Assembly: GCA_016490735.1 (NCBI GenBank)
Contig: JAEMWC010000369.1
Coordinates: forward strand, 596,001-660,000
Direction: 5' to 3'
Origin: Pachyseris speciosa
Taxonomy: Eukaryota > Cnidaria > Anthozoa > Scleractinia > Pachyseridae
Length of the DNA stretch: 64,000 nucleotides
Shown here piece after piece: positions 33,901 to 42,614 of the stretch. Every line of letters starts with the position of its first letter. Positions within the stretch are counted from its first letter, which is position 1. A model generated the notes under the pieces. It was not told where the DNA came from. It was given only the letters and a program-made list of their open reading frames with translations, and did not search any database. Position numbers and translations under genes: made by a program.

Positions 33901-34671
33901 TCATGGTCTTCAAAAGGAGTTAGAAACGTGGGTCATCTGGTGAAAGATACGAGGAATTTTTTATCTTTTTTAGACTTTACAGAACGTTTCAATATCAAAA
34001 CAAATTTTCTTACTTTCCAAGGAGTGATATCAGCGATTAAAGCCTTATGGAAAAGCGACAAAGAAACCCTACACAGTGTCACCACCAACTACGAAACTTT
34101 CACTGATACTTTTTTAAAGACAAGACAACCAAACAGACTAGCATATAAAATTCTCGTTGGCAAAAAGCAGAAAAAACCGATCCAAGCTCAAAGAAAATGG
34201 GTCGCGGACTGCAAACTCAAAACCCAAGAAAACATTGATTGGGACACAGTGTACCGATCATCTTTTCTGTGTACAAGGATCTCAAAACTAATTGTCTTCC
34301 AATTTAAGCTACTACACAGGAGATTAGCGACTAATAGTTTTTTAACAAAAATAAACCTACAGGATAATGAGCAGTGCACTTTTTGTCAAAACGATACGGA
34401 GTCTGATTCACCTCTTCTGGACTTGTAACGTATCCACTCTTTTCTGGCAAGACTTTAATGGGCAGTTAATCGTGGAGAGCTTTCAAATACTATTAATCTA
34501 ACGGCATATCTAGTATTAGGATTGAATCCAAACAAGAACAAGAGAGTAGACTTCTACTTTTTGATCTTCAGATTTTTTCTCTGGGTATGCAAAACACGTA
34601 ATACTTCCCCCAAAATAGAAAATTTCTCTCTCTTCCTCTCACATTACGATACACCGAAATCCAACAGTTAG
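30950..34671 (+). mobile_element. L1/Tx1-like LINE ORF2: endonuclease, reverse transcriptase, C-terminal zinc knuckle
   Basis: About 1240 codons from ATG 30950 to TAG 34669-34671. The APE endonuclease comes first (LKVCSLNVRGLGDRLKR, LQEVHC, IIGGDFNLVLD, DHSLIEI). The reverse transcriptase has NKTPGSDGLPAEFYKLFW, FLDFEKAFDTVEW (catalytic D), RGVRQGCPLSPYLF and the active site QYADDTTL. The C-terminus has CTFCQ...H...C. This is the Tx1/L1 order. Frame breaks lie near 32265, 32355, 32630, 33665 and 34410; all but one sit at homopolymers, so the copy may be intact in reality. No target duplication was defined. Confidence 0.9.
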
Positions 34672-35230
34672 TTAGTACCACATTGGCAAAACCATGCACA
34701 TCTTTCCTTTTTTTTTCTCTTATACACGAAAAATAGGCTGCTTTCTCGAAATTTTGATCGCTTTTGATGACAGTGTTCGCAACGAACCACAGCGATCATG
34801 ATTCATTGGACGAGCGGCCATATGAACATAAATTTAGCATCGGAACTTTTATGTAGAAAAGCACAACGCTGTAACCTCGAAAGAAACTGAATGTCTTTTG
34901 ACCTTCTTTTTTTTTAAGCAGTATACGATATTTCCTTGAGAAGTACGCGGCGTCCTCTTGACCGCGCTGTCCTTTAGCTTGAATTTGTTGCGTTGTTCGA
35001 ATGAAAACTGCATACAGAACAACTGTGTTCTTTCCTCAAGAACTTGAAAGGTCGAATCGCGTACTCGATGAATCGCGTTACTCGATGAATAACAATAAAA
35101 TTCTTCCTGCGAGAATCGAGTAACGAGGATCAAGTTGAGTTTCGAGTGAATTGAGTCTCGATTCTCGACTCGATCCTCGATACTCGATTCTCGCGAGTCG
35201 AGACTGTCAACTTACCTTTAACCGGTACTG

Positions 35231-35730
35231 TAATTGCAATCGGTGCAATAGTTTGCCAGCAGGACCGGGTGGCTTGACACGGTTTTAAAAATATCTGAAA
35301 TGGAAATTGGCAGACTAACACGGGGCAGTTATCCAAGTATATCCCAGAATTCCTTTGGGTCACAAATGCGAACATGTCAGACCAGTGAGAGCAACTGAAA
35401 TCAATTAGCGCTACCCAGGTCGGGCTAAGGAATTGAGCGGGAAAATTGGAACAGATTGCAAGAAGTTGAGTCGAAGTTTACTGCCAATATAGACTTTTAG
35501 CTTGAAGAGGGATTTTTTGTCTTCAAAACAAAGTTGCTTATTTTTTGGTGTTGTCCTAGACCGTTTTTTGGTTTTGCAACAGAATAAACAGTCATATTCA
35601 AGGAAAATTGGTACTTTTAATACGTTTACGGAGTGATAAAGTCTAAGAAACTCAGTATTTGGCAATAATAATGGCTCATTTCAAACATAGTCTGGGATTT
35701 GGAAAAGTTACAGGTTTTCAAAGCACCGGT
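35231..35730. repeat. Dispersed repeat, right half of the split copy
   Basis: It begins TAATTGCAATCGGTGCAATA and continues parallel to 20960-21480 (GCAGGACCGGGTGGCTTGAC, AATTCCTTTGGGTCACAAA). Together with 27262-27686 it restores the repeat once the insertion is taken out. Confidence 0.75.
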
Positions 35731-35790
35731 CTTCAGCGACCGGTAAATTGTAGAGCCAGACAAGAAAGAGTTAAATAACAGTCATGTTAT

Positions 35791-36655
35791 TTTCCGGGGT
35801 CGATTGTAAGAGATTTAGGAACGGAGCCTCATAGAGGCTTATTGTGGTTTTAAGAGTTTTACCAGAGTGTCACATCGGTCACGCTGCTAACTTGTTGTTA
35901 TGATATGAATAACTGAATCGAACTCAGGGGTGTAGACAAAACGTGGTCCCCCCTTTCAGGACCTAACTGCTCGCGTTGATGAGTCGCCTGTTGAAGATCG
36001 AATGAAAAACGAGGAAATTATAATCAGCTGCGAACTGACTAATACTATAAAGGCAAACTCATAATAAATCTCTTCAAGGGTTCATTTTTAAAATATTTAA
36101 TCAAGTCTATCAAAACAAGCCCCGTGTAGAGCAGTGCTCTACACCAGTGAAAAATTTATCGGTCAGATCCAATTTGTTTTCAACATTTTGTTGTCATCGA
36201 GATCAACCGAAGTCTAGCCTCTTCTCTAGATAATAATTTTACCGTGTTAAAATAATCTTGATCTTGCGTATTGGAACTCGCAATTATTAATCGCGTCTGA
36301 CAGCCTAACACAGTGAGTAATTGTAAGCTAGTTGCTGATCTTGGTGACAACAAAATGTTGAAAACAAATTAGATTTGACTGAGAAAATTTTTCAGTATGG
36401 GGGCTTGTGCTTTGATAGACTTGATATAAATGAACCCCCAAATCTTTAGTTTGCTTTTATAGGATTATTCAGTTCGCAACTGATTATATTTTCCTCGTTT
36501 GTCGCTCGATCTTCGAGTCAGAGTTTAGTTAGTCATATAACAACAAATAAAAGCAGCGTGACCAATGTGAGACTCTAATTGTAAAACTCTGAAAGCCATA
36601 ATAAGCCTCAGTGAGACTCCATTCCCAAATTGATTACAATCGACCCCGGAAAAAA
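35791..36655. mobile_element. 865-bp full-length palindromic (fold-back) element
   Basis: Ends TTCCGGGGTCGATTGTAA and TTACAATCGACCCCGGAA. Homology of the two halves continues inward in order (AGGCTTATTGTGG, GGTCACGCTGC, GAGGAAATTATAATCAG, TCAAGTCTATCAAAACAAGC, CAACATTTTGTTGTC), so nearly the whole element is one large inverted repeat with diverged arms. No coding sequence. Confidence 0.75.
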
Positions 36656-36732
36656 ATTTTTATTCAGAACTGCCAAGAGTTTCACCTACACTGTGGAATA
36701 TGCTGCAAATATCTTTCGCGAACAGACTAGCA

Positions 36733-36850
36733 AAATGTAAGGTAAATTTAATCACCTCAAGAGTTCATAAGTGTAATGTTTATACGAAAGCAAGCCCGCG
36801 GTGGAGAGTAGTTGTGACCGAGATCGGCAGCTACATGTAGCTTGCAGTTA
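36733..36850. repeat. Dispersed repeat, reverse complement of 26955-27075
   Basis: Contains AAGGTAAATTTAATCACCTC and GAGAGTAGTTGTGACCGAGA, matching the first copy in reverse. Confidence 0.65.
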
Positions 36851-36899
36851 TTCAGTGTATTATGTAGAATAAACAGCGTATAAACATGTAATTTCTTGC

Positions 36900-37105
36900 A
36901 ATAATTTACACCAAGATCTTATCCTTGTAAGAATCTTAGGTAAGGTCTGAAAAGGATGTTTTAAGACAAGACAAATTTTATCATACTGTAGTCTTGCAAA
37001 GATCCTTTTAAGATCCTAAAGGATCATTGCAATTACACGCTAGTAAGATGATCTTCAGAAAATGTTTTAAGTATCACGATCCTTACAAGGATCTTCAATC
37101 ATGGA
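36900..37105. repeat. AAGATCCTTGTAAG-type word array
   Basis: Several copies of AAGATCCTT/AAGGATCTT and GATCTTATCCTTGTAAG. It resembles the GATCTTA arrays at 45333 and 52068 but with an altered word. Confidence 0.55.
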
Positions 37106-37195
37106 CAAAAGTGTTGACACGTTTGAGCAAAATAATTGCTTTCTATCAGCGTCCTTCCGTGATCGAAAAAACCTCTTTTTTGTTGACAGCCAAGT

Positions 37196-37280
37196 CCCCC
37201 TCTCCCCCTTTTCAATGTTGAAATATGCTCCATGGATACAGTCTAGCACTTGGTTACAACATTGAAAAGGGGAGAGGGGG
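37196..37280. repeat. Short inverted repeat, 24-bp arms
   Basis: CCCCTCTCCCCCTTTTCAAT... at 37196-37220 is mirrored at 37256-37280, with a 35-bp loop. A similar design occurs at 42050-42118. Confidence 0.75.
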
Positions 37281-37329
37281 TCGAAATGTGAGAATTGGAG
37301 ATTGGAAAACTCACGAAAGTGAAACGATT

Positions 37330-37375
37330 CACTCCGACGAAGGGCTAACGCTCGAAACGTCAGCTAATCAAATCC

Positions 37376-37431
<56 letters not shown>

Positions 37432-37437
37432 CCCTAA
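37330..37437 (+). repeat. Dispersed retroelement-like 3' fragment (copy 1)
   Basis: It shares CGACGAAGGGCTAACGCT, GAAACGTCAGC, GGTCAATTTACATTATCAAC and GTTGATAAACCAAATT with 50605-50707. Such fragments are common in cnidarian DNA; a Penelope-like element 3' region is my guess. Confidence 0.5.
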
Positions 37438-37747
37438 ATAACTTAACAACAAGCTTTGATAACTAAAACTGAATTGGCACTAACACGTATCTGAATTATC
37501 TTTTGCCATTTTGCCAAGGACAACAGCTTCAAATTTCCAGTCATTTCTCTGATAAATTTGTGTAGAAACCAGTAGAACGGTAGAGATGTGATGTAATTTT
37601 CGATTAACTGAGACAAAAACAACTTTATTTAAGCTTACTCGTACGAACACAACAACGAAGTTTACGTAAACTTACAATGGCGTAAGGCCCACGCTCTAAA
37701 CGAGTAAGGGCCTGGGAACGAATCCAAACTTCATTCAAAATGAAATT

Positions 37748-37756
37748 GATTTACAT
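37748..37756. repeat. Target-site duplication, left (9 bp)
   Basis: GATTTACAT, directly before the left terminus of the long-TIR element; the identical 9-mer follows its right terminus at 39002-39010. Confidence 0.8.
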
Positions 37757-38201
37757 GGCTGTGACTAAAAGTGGGACGGGGACGTGGGGACGTGGGACTC
37801 GGGGACGCGGGGACGTGGGGACGTGGGACTCGGGGACGCGGGGACGCGGGACGCGGGGACGTGGGGGCGTGGGGACGTGGGACGCGGGGACGTGGGGACG
37901 TGGGACGCGGGGACGTCGAGACGCGGGGACGTGGGACTCGGGGACGTAGGACTGGGAGACACCGGGGCGTGGGACTCGGGGACGCGAGGACGTGATAAAC
38001 AAACAACACCCGAATTTTCCGCTGAATTTGCAATTTACAGTTCTCGGTGGTTAAGAGAAAGGTATTACATGATGGAGTTTGTCAGCAGACCAGTAGCCAT
38101 CGTCCTTGTTCTGCCGGATATGTTTGCTTGCCTATTTTACCATGAGAGCCCTGGGAACACAATAGCTTCAGCGCAGGGGATCTTATACCTCGTGGGCAGC
38201 C

Positions 38202-38217
38202 ATGGAGGACTTTCCTG
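38202..38217 (+). CDS. Candidate host gene, exon 1 (coding part)
   Basis: ATG in a strong Kozak context (GCAGCCATGG) encodes MEDFP plus one base and is followed by a consensus donor (CCTG|GTAAGT). It lies in the 215-bp block found only in the left arm of the long-TIR element. Phase 1 fits exon 2. No RNA evidence is available. Confidence 0.4.
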
Positions 38218-38344
38218 GTAAGTAACTGTGTTTTCTTGTTAATCCTTTGACATCCGTGCCTTATGCTTGCTACTTTCGATGCTGATGTTTACTTCAGGAA
38301 AACTGTTGTCCAAAAATGCCTATTTCTTTGATTTTCATTCCTAG

Positions 38345-38386
38345 AATGTGTGGATATAAACTCTCGTAATGATCTCGAGCTGGAAA
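38345..38386 (+). CDS. Candidate host gene, exon 2
   Basis: Acceptor TTTGATTTTCATTCCTAG, 42-nt exon (ECVDINSRNDLELE), donor GAAA|GTGAGT. The length is divisible by three, so phase 1 is kept. Most of the exon is also present in mirror image at 38540-38572 in the right arm of the element. Confidence 0.4.
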
Positions 38387-39001
38387 GTGAGTGAAAACCG
38401 GAGAAAAGTACATGTTAAGAATCCGAAGAAAGGTACAAAAATTATTGTTTGAGATTTCGATAGGAACTGGAATGGATCATTTACTAAAGTAAATTAAGCA
38501 TTACTGATTAAGGTGGGCACCATTTGTGTTCCTTCAGTTCCAGCTCGAGATCATTACGAGAGTTTATATCCAAGCAAACATATCCGGCAGAACAAGGACG
38601 ATGGCTACTGGTCTGCTGACAAACTCCATCATGTAATACCTTTCTCTTAACCACCGAGAACTGTAAATTGCAAATTCAGCGGAAAATTCGGGTGTTGTTT
38701 GTTTATCACGTCCTCGCGTCCCCGAGTCCCACGCCCCGGTGTCTCCGAGTCCTACGTCCCCGAGTCCTACGTCCCCGCGTCTCCGCGTCCCCGCGTCCCA
38801 CGTCCCCACGTCCCCACGTCCCCGCGTCCCCGCGTCCCCGCGTCCCCGCGTCCCCGCGTCCCCGCGTCCCCGAGTCCCACTTCCCCACGTCCCCGCGTCC
38901 CCGCGTCCCCGCGTCCCCGAGTCCCACGTCCCCACGTCCCCGCGTCCCCGCGTCCCCGAGTCCCACGTCCCCACGTCCCCGTCCCACTTTTAGTCACAGC
39001 C

Positions 39002-39010
39002 GATTTACAT
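39002..39010. repeat. Target-site duplication, right (9 bp)
   Basis: GATTTACAT, identical to 37748-37756. Confidence 0.8.
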
Positions 39011-39246
39011 CGATACTTACGTGAAAAAGCAGTTTAAGCAAGCTCGAATATGTTTGGTTGAAAAGCCGTCAGATAACATGCATTTAAAACTTTAAAAAAA
39101 TCCCATAAAAATGTCTATTTCGAAAAGTGTGTCCCTCCAAACCATACAAAGTCTCTAATTTTCACAATTTTCAATACTAATTAAACTTAAGCTTAAGGCG
39201 TGTATTATTTGTCTGAAGTGCGAATATAGTCTTCGCTTACGTCTTA

Positions 39247-39601
39247 AGGCCGAGACACTCTAGGCGACAAGTCTCAGCGACAGGTCTCTGCGTCAAGTCG
39301 CTCCGTGTGCACTGCTTGCAAAAGAAGTCGCTGCGGCTGACCTCGCGCAGGCAAGTCGCCGCAACGATAAGCTTATAATTAGCTTCGTCTGACGCGGTGT
39401 AGCTGCGGCAGAATTTTGTCGCTGCGATCAGTCACACAAATTCAATCTGGTTTGACTTCTTACAACTGATCGCAGCGACAAAATTCTGCCACAGCGACAA
39501 CGATTTTCACAAAAATTCACCGCGTCAGACGAGGCGAATTGTTGGGGCGATTTGTCCCCGCGAAGCGCTGCAATGACTTGTCGCCTAGTGTGTCTCAGCC
39601 T
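39247..39601. mobile_element. PIF/Harbinger-like MITE
   Basis: Termini AGGCCGAGACACTCTAGGCG and the mirror CGCCTAGTGTGTCTCAGCCT (two mismatches) are flanked on both sides by TTA, the usual Harbinger target duplication. The interior is largely palindromic (CAGAATTTTGTCGCTGCGAT) and non-coding. Confidence 0.7.
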
Positions 39602-39604
39602 TTA

Positions 39605-40440
39605 TATTATGCATGTGCTCATCATGAAAATAACATTTAGACTGACCTTTGGATGCTCCTTGCTGTTTAGCCGTTTCTTTCTGAGACAGTCCGTCTACAA
39701 TGATACACCAAGGATGCAAGAACGGGTTTCCTTCGAGAAAATGCATGTAGCGTTGCAGTTACGTCTCGCACCGATCGACCAATAGCAAACCCCACAATAG
39801 CATGGGTTTTTCTTACACCCAATCAAAATACGTGGTGATCGTGTCTCCTAACGAGGGGAGGGTTGCACTGCAAATGTGAGATTTTTAAGATGTAGAATCT
39901 CATGGACCGCTCATGGACTTCATTTTGTGCGTATTCTGCCTTCTACATAGCGTTTTCATAGTTAGGTTCAGAGAGTGACGTTTGGTACGTTGTTGAGAAG
40001 GTCGACGAGTGATTTTCGAACTACTGTGTAAGGTAAGCTATTGCAGTTCGTACTTACAACTTTATATTCAGACAGTTTATTCGTACGCTAGTAAGCTGTC
40101 AGCTGACATAGAATAAATGTGAGTTGAGTTGAAAGTCCAAAAAATGGATTTCTTTGCATATAATATATTTGCTGGGGTCGTCTGATCTGAACACGTGTAC
40201 GTGTAACTTGGTATCACTTCATTCAGCTAACACACAACATCACAACAGCTAACACAAATACGGACAAAAACTTCAGGTGTACATAAATCATGGAACTTTA
40301 AAAACGACAAAGTTTCAGCGTGGAAGTATTACAAGAGCTACAAGCAAACGAACTTGTTCTGAGCATATGTTGTAGTCCAATTTTATCCTGCTTCATTTTT
40401 ATTTTCTTTTGTTCTTGTGTATGATAAATGTATGATAATA
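39605..40440. other. Host sequence, nothing recognised
   Basis: No supported gene or repeat. A possible splice-donor-like GTAAGG near 40030 is not backed by other exon features. Confidence 0.45.
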
Positions 40441-40771
40441 ATGCACACGTCATCGGCTTCCCCGTGGGGTCGACCCCCGGGCCTACCGGGGAGATATATG
40501 GGGGAATATTAGGAGATGGATGGGATTTTTTGCCTGAGGGTAGGGGAACATTTTCACATTCTTTTACGATCAAAGATTAGGGGTGGGGGAATTCACAAGT
40601 TTGAAAAGGATATCACGGGGATTTTCAGCTGAGAGACACCTCACCCAGGGGGCTTTGTCTTGAGAGATTCCCCGACCCCCCGGAAAATTCCTCAACTTTG
40701 CTTGACTGATTTTACAATCCCCCTGGTTAGCCCGGGGGTCGACCCCACGAGGAAGCCGATGACATGTGCAT
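40441..40771. mobile_element. MITE with about 40-bp GC-rich TIRs
   Basis: ATGCACACGTCATCGGCTTC ... GGGGTCGACCCC at the left is mirrored by GGGGTCGACCCC...GAAGCCGATGACATGTGCAT at the right. The interior is non-coding, with GGGGGATT-type words. Confidence 0.75.
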
Positions 40772-41620
40772 AAATACAAGACAAAGGAAAATAAAAATTG
40801 AACCACAACGATGATACCCCCAAAAATGGTGCATTTTGACCTTGATAGTTTTTTTTTATTGGGGGTGGTTGGGAAGCAGACTGGGCTCGCGTTTCCATTT
40901 TGTTACGTGTAAGATTGTGGTCCAACTGTATGCAGAAAGTAGTGAAAGAAACAATGAGAGAAGCTGCAACAAGCTTTCTCAGTGACATCAAACTCACAAA
41001 ATGCAAACACTAAGAATTATTTCTGGAATGTTCATTTTTCTTCAGCCAATTGGACACATGATGTTCAATTAGATTGGTGTTACAGTTTGTAGTTTAGAGT
41101 GGTTTTCAATTGAGCATCAAAAGTTAATTGTGTTTACTTTAGCTTTGTACTGCTTTGCTCTGTGATTGGGTGGCAAAACCCACACCACTTTTTCAACCAG
41201 TGAGAAGCAAACCAAACGCATTCATGCACAGCTCGCACATGCACACTTTTCCAAGCTTTGTACGATTACATGTAATTGCTTTGTATTCTGACTGGTTCAT
41301 TGTGCTGTTTGTGTTTGTTGTGAAAGCACTTTAGCCTTGTGTATTTTGTTGGTTTTCACAACACAATAGGATTCCAGAAATGTATGTACTAGACTAGTGT
41401 TCATGGGTTTTCTAAGTTTCACAGTAAATTTATATAAGCAGAAAGTCAAAACCTGCAACCTCTTATTTGGTGATAGATGAAAATGGAAGTGCAAGATTGG
41501 AAATTTACAGGCATTTGTCAGATGATTGAAGAGAGGTCACTCAGTATACACCATGTGCCCTCAGGCCTCAGTGGCAATGTCTATGGTAATCTACATCTAC
41601 AAATGTCCGTCTTTGAACCC
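40772..41620. other. Host sequence, nothing recognised
   Basis: No convincing exon or repeat; an open frame at 41477 is unsupported. Confidence 0.45.
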
Positions 41621-41621
41621 C

Positions 41622-41864
41622 TGGGCCCGGTTGTTCGAAAGCCAATTACCTTAATCCAGGATTAGCGTAAATTTTGCTTGCAGTTTTTAACCTTTTGTAT
41701 GAGAGTTTCTTTTGCTGCTTTTTGCCTTTCAGGATTGACGTCCTCTAATCTAAAATTTTACAGAATATCAGCATTGAACAACGTTTCTGGATAGAGAAAT
41801 AAACTCCTTGGTTAATTTTTAATCTTGGATTAGGGTTAATCGGCTTTCGAGCAACCCGGCCCTG
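41622..41864. mobile_element. MITE, GGGCCCGGTTGTTCGAAAGC type
   Basis: The terminal GGGCCCGGTTGTTCGAAAGC is mirrored by GCTTTCGAGCAACCCGGCCC, and the match extends inward (ATTA, TTAATCCAGGATTA / TAATCTTGGATTA). Non-coding interior. Confidence 0.75.
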
Positions 41865-42049
41865 GTTTTCTCCTTTTTTATACATTCTCAAGAAGTGGCT
41901 CATAAAGTGTAAACTCATTCTCTTTGCACACACCCAGTATAAGAGCACAAAGTTGCAGCTAACATGTGTGTATACAGCTGTAATGTTGCGAATAAAAATT
42001 AAAATCAGGCATAAAAGTTTTACCTACAACCTTGGACCCACTGTGTTGT

Positions 42050-42118
42050 GCCCCTGCTCAATGTTGAAAAACAATGGGACTCAACTTTCAGGAACAACAT
42101 TGAATGGGGCTGCAGGGG
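42050..42118. repeat. Short inverted repeat
   Basis: CCCCTGCTCAATGTTG is mirrored by CAACATTGAATGGGGCTGCAGGGG with a small insertion; same design as 37196-37280. Confidence 0.55.
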
Positions 42119-42614
42119 AAAGTTTTCGAACTCAAATGAACATGTGTGGTTGTAGGTTGAATCTGAATTACTAAAATTTGTTTCCTAACCCTAATAATTC
42201 ATAATTGTGGTTAGAAAACAAAATAATTTGATTTATCAACCAAGGTACATGTATGTGTAAGAACTTTTACCTTAATTGATTTATTTTTTCCAAAAAGCCA
42301 TTTACATGTACCACTTTCCCAGTTTCCAAGTGTTTGAATTTCAAGCCTTGGATAATTCTCTACAACTTATCTTTGTAAAGAAAATACACTGTACCGTCCA
42401 AGTGCTTCCTTCATCCACTAAATGTAAAAGTGACTTTTGTATGAATACTTTTGCATAAAACCCTTCAATTATATAAGGCAACGGTTTTGAATTTGACAGA
42501 CCTGTTACGTTTCGGCAGAGTAGTTAGTATCAAGCTTTATTTACGGTATCACTTCACTAAAAATGAAAACCTCTGCCTTCAGTACAAGTGTTGAAAGATG
42601 CAATTCAGAATGTA

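Larger units (their letters stand above)
27687..35230. mobile_element. 7.5-kb composite insertion with CAGT...ACTG ends and TA duplication
   Basis: The left end CAGTACCGGTTAAAAGTAAG and its mirror at 35200-35230 form about 31-bp terminal inverted repeats with one mismatch. TA flanks both sides (27685-27686 and 35231-35232), and the intact copy of the surrounding repeat has a single TA at that point. TA duplication points to the Tc1/mariner superfamily. Next to each end is a CTCGATTCTCGACTCGA-type array. No transposase frame was found; the interior holds LINE insertions. Confidence 0.75.
37757..39001. mobile_element. Long-TIR (MULE-like) element with GC-rich minisatellite in its arms
   Basis: It starts GGCTGTGACTAAAAGTGGGA and ends in the exact complement. 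The left arm is 37757-38132 plus 38350-38383; the right arm is 38538-39001. Each arm carries an array of GGGGACGCGG/GGGGACGTGG units (37778-37990; 38712-38985) and a unique block (GTTCTCGGTGGTTAAGAGAA). The left arm holds an extra 215 bp (38133-38347) absent from the right. A perfect 9-bp duplication GATTTACAT flanks it; long TIRs with 9-bp duplications are the hallmark of Mutator-like elements. It contains the candidate first two exons of a host gene. Confidence 0.75.

Noticed and set aside
37731..38990. Several proline/arginine/serine- and glycine/threonine-rich open frames in both directions
   Set aside because: They are translations of the GC-rich minisatellite, whose unit lacks stops in several frames.
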